A stretch of 64,000 nucleotides of DNA from Halobaculum rubrum (GTDB lineage Archaea > Halobacteriota > Halobacteria > Halobacteriales > Haloferacaceae), in NCBI RefSeq assembly GCF_019880225.1, contig NZ_CP082285.1, positions 1-64,000 on the forward strand. Direction: 5' to 3'. A model generated the notes under the pieces. The model saw only the letters and a list, made by a program, of their open reading frames with translations. It made no database searches and was not told the DNA's origin. Both the position numbers and the translations under genes were made by a program. Positions 59,761 through 64,000 of the stretch are shown here, piece by piece. How positions within the stretch are numbered: position 1 is the first letter of the stretch; the number at the start of each line of letters is the position of its first letter.

Positions 59761-60420
59761 ATGGTAGCGAACCTGCTCACCAGCGCGCGCCGCTGGGTCG
59801 ACCGCGTCGTCTTCAATCGATCCCCGCTGGATCGTCTCTCGGCGTGGGAGCTCGAACGGAAGAGCGACAAAATATCACAGAAGCGCGACGAACACAAAGA
59901 GCGGATGGAGGCGGTCAAAGCCGAGTACGAGGCCAAGATGGAAGAGGCCGTCAGCGCCGAGGGCCACGAACTCCAAGAGATCAAAGCCGAGGCGTCGTGG
60001 CTGCTGGACCAGTACGAGCGGTTCCGTCGGCAGTGGGCCGGCATGATGCAGGCCGAGCAGTGGCTCCAGCAGATGATGCTCGGGAAGAACGCCAGCGAGA
60101 GCGGAGTCCCCGACATCTTGCAGGAACTCGGTGTCGACCCGGCCAACGTCGAGGAGATCGGAAAGGAGGTCGAGAGGGCTGTGAAGGACGAGGAGGAGCG
60201 TGCCCGCAAGCGCGGCTTCCAAGCCGGCAAGATCCAGGAGGCGTACCAAGGCGGCGGACAGGCGATGGAGTCCATCTCCGACGAGCGGGTTGACGAGGCG
60301 GTCGAGGCGGTCCGTGGGGGTGAAGAGGTCCCACAGATAGACTCACTGGTCGACTCACAGTCCGTCGATGCAGGTGTCGCACCCACCCGGGACACCTCGG
60401 GTGTCGAACACACCGAGTGA
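59761..60420 (+). CDS. Coiled-coil protein, possible ESCRT-III-like partner
   Basis: The protein has 219 residues from the ATG at 59761. A basic N-terminus (NLLTSARRWVDRVVFNRSPL) precedes a long helical hairpin (residues 33-105), then shorter helices and an acidic C-terminus (ERVDEAVEAVRGGEEV). Basic start, long hairpin and acidic tail are the general plan of ESCRT-III/Snf7 proteins, but no diagnostic sequence is seen. The next gene, 12 bp on, is a Vps4-like ATPase with an MIT-like N-terminus, which is what suggests the comparison. It could equally be an unrelated coil. Confidence 0.65.
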   Translation: MVANLLTSARRWVDRVVFNRSPLDRLSAWELERKSDKISQKRDEHKERMEAVKAEYEAKMEEAVSAEGHELQEIKAEASWLLDQYERFRRQWAGMMQAEQWLQQMMLGKNASESGVPDILQELGVDPANVEEIGKEVERAVKDEEERARKRGFQAGKIQEAYQGGGQAMESISDERVDEAVEAVRGGEEVPQIDSLVDSQSVDAGVAPTRDTSGVEHTE

Positions 60421-60432
60421 GGAGGCGAGAAG

Positions 60433-61710
60433 ATGAACCCCGCCGCTGACACCGCCACCGCGATCCTGCGTAAGCGGTTCAAAGGCCATCGTGAGGACGC
60501 TGAGACCGCCAAGCGAGAGGGCCGACCGCACGACGCCGCTGTGGCCTACCGTGACGCAGCCGACGCCCTGCAGGCGCTGGCCAGCCACCAAGATGTCGAC
60601 AGGGAGGCCGACGTCGCACAGCTCCGCGAAGCCGCGAATCGGATCGAAGCAGGCCGCCCACTCCGGTCCGAGCCCACGGTCGATCCCGGCGGTCGATCAG
60701 ACGGAGACCGACCTACGCAACAGGATCCTCACAGCGACGACGGAGCAGATGACGAGTTCCGCGCGACAGCGGAGTCGTTCGTCTCTTCGACCGACGCAGT
60801 GTGGGACGACGTCGGCGGGCTCACCGAGGTCGTCCAGACGCTCAAGCGGTCGGTCGCACTCGGGGCGGCGCGTGACACGCCGCCCGCGCTCGGCGACACG
60901 AAGGGGGTTCTCCTGCACGGACCGCCGGGGACGGGTAAGACGCTCCTCGCCGCTGCAGCTGCGGGGTCGCTGGGGACGACCTTCTTCGAGGTGAACACGG
61001 GAAATCTCCTCTCGAAGTACTTCGGCGAATCATCCAAGCAGATCTCAGCGCTGTTCGAGGTCGCACGCGAACTCTCCCCCAGCATCGTCTTCTTGGATGA
61101 GGTCGACGCGCTCACGACGGCGCGGGGAGACGACACCGACGGTGCCGCCCGTCGAGTGCTCGATTCGCTGCTGTCGGAGCTGGACGGCCTGGAATCGAAC
61201 GACGATTCGTTCGTGCTCCCTCTCGCATCGACGAACACACCGTGGGACCTCGACAGAGCTGTCCGTCGGCGGTTCGAACAGCGGATCTACGTTCCGCTCC
61301 CCGATCGAACTGCTGCCGAGGAGATCGTCCGTATCCATTCCACCGACGGCGGGGTCGAGTTCGCCGACGAGTCGCCGGCGAGGTTCCTCCCGACCGACGC
61401 GAAGGCGGACCCGCAAGACACCGTGTCGGCGACCATCGCCGCGGAGTGTGTCGCGCGGGGGTTCTCCGGCCACGACATCGCTGTGCTCTGCAAGGAGGCG
61501 ATACAGGCGACGACGTTCCGGGCGAACGGCGACCTCGCGACACTGGTCGATGCGGGCAACATGGAGGCACTTCGTTCGCTGACGGTCACGACACCACCCG
61601 TCCCAGCAGCGGACGTTCGCACGGCCTTCACCTCGGTGTCGGCGTCGCTATCGGCGGCCGAACTGGACCGGTTCGAGGAGTGGCACGCCGACTACGGGAC
61701 GACCCTTTAG
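60433..61710 (+). CDS. Vps4-like AAA ATPase with MIT-like N-terminus
   Basis: An AAA ATPase of 425 residues. Residues 5-50 (AILRKRFKGHREDAETAKRE, AAVAYRDAADALQALA) look like an MIT or TPR helical hairpin, then a linker leads to the AAA core: WDDVGGL near 118, GPPGTGKT near 163, IVFLDEVDAL near 218, and NTPWDLDRAVRRRFEQRIYV near 275. The order and spelling match the Vps4/katanin (meiotic clade) group. It probably remodels or disassembles the coiled-coil protein made by the gene directly before it. Canonical ESCRT genes are not expected in haloarchaea, which makes this notable. Confidence 0.85.
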   Translation: MNPAADTATAILRKRFKGHREDAETAKREGRPHDAAVAYRDAADALQALASHQDVDREADVAQLREAANRIEAGRPLRSEPTVDPGGRSDGDRPTQQDPHSDDGADDEFRATAESFVSSTDAVWDDVGGLTEVVQTLKRSVALGAARDTPPALGDTKGVLLHGPPGTGKTLLAAAAAGSLGTTFFEVNTGNLLSKYFGESSKQISALFEVARELSPSIVFLDEVDALTTARGDDTDGAARRVLDSLLSELDGLESNDDSFVLPLASTNTPWDLDRAVRRRFEQRIYVPLPDRTAAEEIVRIHSTDGGVEFADESPARFLPTDAKADPQDTVSATIAAECVARGFSGHDIAVLCKEAIQATTFRANGDLATLVDAGNMEALRSLTVTTPPVPAADVRTAFTSVSASLSAAELDRFEEWHADYGTTL

Positions 61711-61716
61711 CGTCGG

Positions 61717-63537
61717 TCACGCCGTTGAAAGATCCTCAGCGGCGCGATCTGCGTTTTGTTGTTCGCGAACTGCAGCGATCCGGTCAGACAGGGACGGATG
61801 GGCCTCGGCGACACAGACCGAGTCGAACGTCGGGCTGAACGGACTCCAGGTTGCCCGGCGCCGTGCCAACGCCGGTGTCGGGAGCAGACTCGTCCCGTCA
61901 CTTGGTCCGGTGCCCGCAAACTCGTTTTCCGACAGTGTCGATGCGTCGTGCAACGCCGTGACGACAGCTGTCGGAGACGTCACCTTGGCGGCGTACCTGT
62001 CAGCACGGAACTCCCGGGTCTGATAGTTCAACAGTCCGAGGACGGCACTCTGCCCGACGAAGAGGGATGTCGCGACGAACGGGGCGAGGAGGGCGAGCAG
62101 GGTGTCACGGTACACTGCAGCGTGAGCGTACTCGTGGGCCGCGATCGCCGCGAGCGGGTCCTCATCGAGGCTCTTCACCAACTCCTCGCCCAGCAGTACC
62201 CACGTCACCGGGCCGAGCGAGACCGCGGTGGCGAGAGCTCCACCGCCCGGGACGACGCGAACGGGGACCGACACGGCGGAGCGTACCGACGGAGATGCGG
62301 GCCGTCCACGACGTCCGAGCCACAGGAGCCGGGCGATCGCGACGCACATCCCGGCGACCTGCGCGAGTAGCCCCGCCCAGATGTAGAGTCCGGGCAAGAA
62401 CGCGAGGACCATCACGACCGCTACGGCGACAAGCAGTGGTGTGGGCTCTGCACGCGCAGCTGCCACCACCACCTGCACGTGCGGGACTGTCAGCACGGTC
62501 AGCGAGCCCGCCACCAAGCCGCCCCCCGACCCAAGGACAACCGTCACTAGATGGACCCGCCGGGAGGGGACGTACCGGAGACCTCCGCGGCGAAACGCAT
62601 CGACGAGCTCCGTGTTGTTGGTCGAAAGGGCGACAACCGCCGCAAAGGCGGCGCCCTCAGTGACGACGAGAAACCCGACCATCGAGCCTATCGAGAGTGA
62701 GACGAGTCGCTCGGCCCAGAGGTAGACGACTGCCACCGGGACCGTCGACATCGATGTCACCAACACGTACTCCGCTCCCCCCGCCGGCAGTTGGACCGAG
62801 AAATCCGGGATACCGGGGAAGTCGTGGTGGAACCAGAGTATCGCGGTGGCACAGAGTACGGCGAGTAAAGTCGAGGCGACATACCCCGCCTGCGCGAACA
62901 ACGGTGGGGGCTGGCCTCCGAAGACGACCGGCCAGAACTCGACGACAACGAACGCAGGGACGACAGGAGACCCGAGTGAGAGGATCCGCGTGAGCATCGG
63001 GACCGGGACTGGCTGGGAGGTCCCGTCGACGTCGTCGAACGGATCCGGTCCGTGGTTCGCCACGAGCACGAACCCGAAGTACACGAACAACGACAGAGTG
63101 AATCCGACTATCCCCGCACTCGCCACCTGGTTCCCCCCGTATCCGACGTCGAAGAGCCACATTCCGATCGTCACGACCGCGATCATCATCGAGACGACCG
63201 CCTCGAGGTATCGACCCCACGCGGGGAGATACCGCTCTTGGGTGGCGGTGATACCCGTCTCATCTCGCTGGACCGTCCACCGGTAGTACCTCGTGATGAA
63301 TCGGGTTCGGTCAACGCCCGTGGCGACGGTCGAGTTCTTATCAGGGTGCGAGATCTCCGAAGAGAGTTCGACGCCGACATCCGTCGACCGTCGACCGATC
63401 CGAGCCAACGCCGTGTCCGTTCTGTCCACCGCGAGTCGTTTCACCCGCTTGGTGGGGTCAAACAGCTTCCGCTCTCTCGGGTCCGCTTGTCCGGGCGTCC
63501 ACCAAACGGGGACGGACGTGTCCGACCCGGAAGTCAC
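61717..63537 (-). CDS. M48-type membrane metalloprotease
   Basis: This 606-residue multi-spanning protein has HEYAH (HExxH) near 466 and EFRADRYAA with the third zinc ligand near 505, the HtpX/Ste24 pattern. At least eight membrane segments are visible (for example VVSMMIAVVTIGMWLF, LLVAVAVVMVLAFLPGLYIW). The N-terminal 100 residues are soluble and basic. It ends 6 bp from the convergent Vps4-like gene. It would cleave membrane or misfolded proteins. The upstream small membrane protein (63586) may share its operon. Confidence 0.85.
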   Translation of the reverse strand: MTSGSDTSVPVWWTPGQADPRERKLFDPTKRVKRLAVDRTDTALARIGRRSTDVGVELSSEISHPDKNSTVATGVDRTRFITRYYRWTVQRDETGITATQERYLPAWGRYLEAVVSMMIAVVTIGMWLFDVGYGGNQVASAGIVGFTLSLFVYFGFVLVANHGPDPFDDVDGTSQPVPVPMLTRILSLGSPVVPAFVVVEFWPVVFGGQPPPLFAQAGYVASTLLAVLCATAILWFHHDFPGIPDFSVQLPAGGAEYVLVTSMSTVPVAVVYLWAERLVSLSIGSMVGFLVVTEGAAFAAVVALSTNNTELVDAFRRGGLRYVPSRRVHLVTVVLGSGGGLVAGSLTVLTVPHVQVVVAAARAEPTPLLVAVAVVMVLAFLPGLYIWAGLLAQVAGMCVAIARLLWLGRRGRPASPSVRSAVSVPVRVVPGGGALATAVSLGPVTWVLLGEELVKSLDEDPLAAIAAHEYAHAAVYRDTLLALLAPFVATSLFVGQSAVLGLLNYQTREFRADRYAAKVTSPTAVVTALHDASTLSENEFAGTGPSDGTSLLPTPALARRRATWSPFSPTFDSVCVAEAHPSLSDRIAAVREQQNADRAAEDLSTA

Positions 63538-63556
63538 GCCTCCGTGTGCGGACGGG

Positions 63557-63570
63557 GCTGTGTTGAAACC
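63557..63570 (+). repeat. Solo terminal-repeat-like sequence
   Basis: GCTGTGTTGAAACC matches the first 14 bases of the terminal repeat of the 35.2-37.5 kb element at 13 positions. No second copy or target duplication was found nearby, so this may be one end of an element that runs out of the window, or chance. Confidence 0.3.
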
Positions 63571-63585
63571 ACCGCAGCGGTCGCC

Positions 63586-63996
63586 TCAGACGAGCGTCCA
63601 GAGGAGGTATCCGATGAGACAGGCCAGTGCGGTCGTGACTACTGCCAGCCCGCCGAGGAGCAACTCCGCCAGCGAGGGCACGTGTGGGGACGTTCGGAGC
63701 GTCTGTATCCAACGGGCGAAGGGTGCGTCGCGACCACGCTCACGACGCCAGCCGAGACCGATCGCGACCGCGGCGACAGTGCCCGTCGCGACAACCCCAC
63801 CGGTGACCAACGGTGTCGCTGAGACGCGCTGGCTCGCGACAGCGAGGAGTCGAGCGGCGGTCACCGACAGCGTCTCGGTCGTGGGCACGAGCGCCGGCTC
63901 TGTGAGCCCCCCGCCGAGGGCGAGTCCAGCCATCACTCCGAACAGCCAGACGACAACCGTCGTGAGCCGCCGGCGTCGCTTCGGCGCGGCGGTCAC
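63586..63996 (-). CDS. Small multi-span membrane protein
   Basis: The protein has 136 residues with three hydrophobic segments (TTVVVWLFGVMAGLALGGG, LVTGGVVATGTVAAVAIGL, LAVVTTALACLIGYLLWTL) and basic loops. It lies 48 bp before the M48 protease gene on the same strand and may be its partner or substrate. Only four bases precede its ATG in the window, so a longer N-terminus cannot be excluded. Confidence 0.6.
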   Translation of the reverse strand: MTAAPKRRRRLTTVVVWLFGVMAGLALGGGLTEPALVPTTETLSVTAARLLAVASQRVSATPLVTGGVVATGTVAAVAIGLGWRRERGRDAPFARWIQTLRTSPHVPSLAELLLGGLAVVTTALACLIGYLLWTLV

Positions 63997-64000
63997 GCCG

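Noticed and set aside
1-64000. CRISPR array
   Set aside because: No regularly spaced 25-40 base repeats were seen; the iterons are short and irregular.
1-64000. tRNA or rRNA genes and a tRNA-associated att site
   Set aside because: No cloverleaf or rRNA core sequence was recognised anywhere in the window.

Overview
The window reads as part of a haloarchaeal megaplasmid or secondary chromosome. The proteins are very acidic, GC is high across most of the window, archaeal-type information proteins are present (Orc1/Cdc6, family B DNA polymerase, PadR and other winged-helix regulators), and genes are chained through 4-bp ATGA/GTGA overlaps. I see no rRNA, tRNA, CRISPR array or complete transposase. 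The genus cannot be told from the sequence.

Layout. (1) 0-11 kb is a replicon core: a ParA-type ATPase with a small acidic partner behind a palindromic centromere-like tract, a DEDD exonuclease, a nucleotidyltransferase/winged-helix pair of AbiE-like layout, and an Orc1/Cdc6 gene framed by at least five copies of an origin box (consensus GTTTACATTGGACGCACCCC), followed by a 1,201-residue zinc-ribbon protein. (2) 11.2-15.3 kb holds a chain of small regulators and zinc-binding proteins, two of them frameshifted, and two convergent paralogous winged-helix genes that share an operator-like palindrome.

(3) 15.6-31.1 kb looks like a defence island and has visibly lower GC. It contains a Dam-like methylase and a long minus-strand operon: PLD-nuclease/SF2 helicase, a small acidic protein, a DndD-like SMC ATPase, a protein resembling the Dnd-associated family, a beta-propeller protein, a LAGLIDADG-type nuclease, a GHKL-ATPase/DNA-methyltransferase fusion and a second zinc-ribbon methyltransferase. 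An 859-residue HNH protein is divergent from it. The combination looks like the ATPase and nuclease half of a phosphorothioation-type system joined to methylation. It matches no named system that I know, and it is the strongest candidate for something undescribed.

(4) 31-40 kb carries a family B polymerase with a non-canonical motif C, a MazF/PemK-like toxin with a winged-helix antitoxin, a RecA/RadA-like protein without an evident P-loop, and a coiled-coil protein. A 2.3-kb transposon-like element (16-bp perfect terminal inverted repeats, 9-bp target duplication) carrying only a Tat lipoprotein gene has inserted at the stop codon of the coiled-coil gene. The polymerase and RecA-like genes share an upstream two-part motif. 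(5) 41-46 kb has a second, different set of iterons and a TOPRIM primase, suggesting a captured second replicon.

(6) 46-64 kb holds duplicated small membrane proteins, a P-loop ATPase with HhH motifs, a coiled-coil PD-(D/E)XK nuclease, an Upf1/Dna2-like helicase, VWA and metallo-beta-lactamase proteins, then a coiled-coil protein with a Vps4-like MIT-AAA ATPase, and an M48-type membrane protease. Several otherwise good genes carry single-base frameshifts or stops (near 11455, 13396, 31370, 45945, 58491, 59551). These may be real decay or uncorrected sequence errors, and the raw reads should be examined before any is called a pseudogene.
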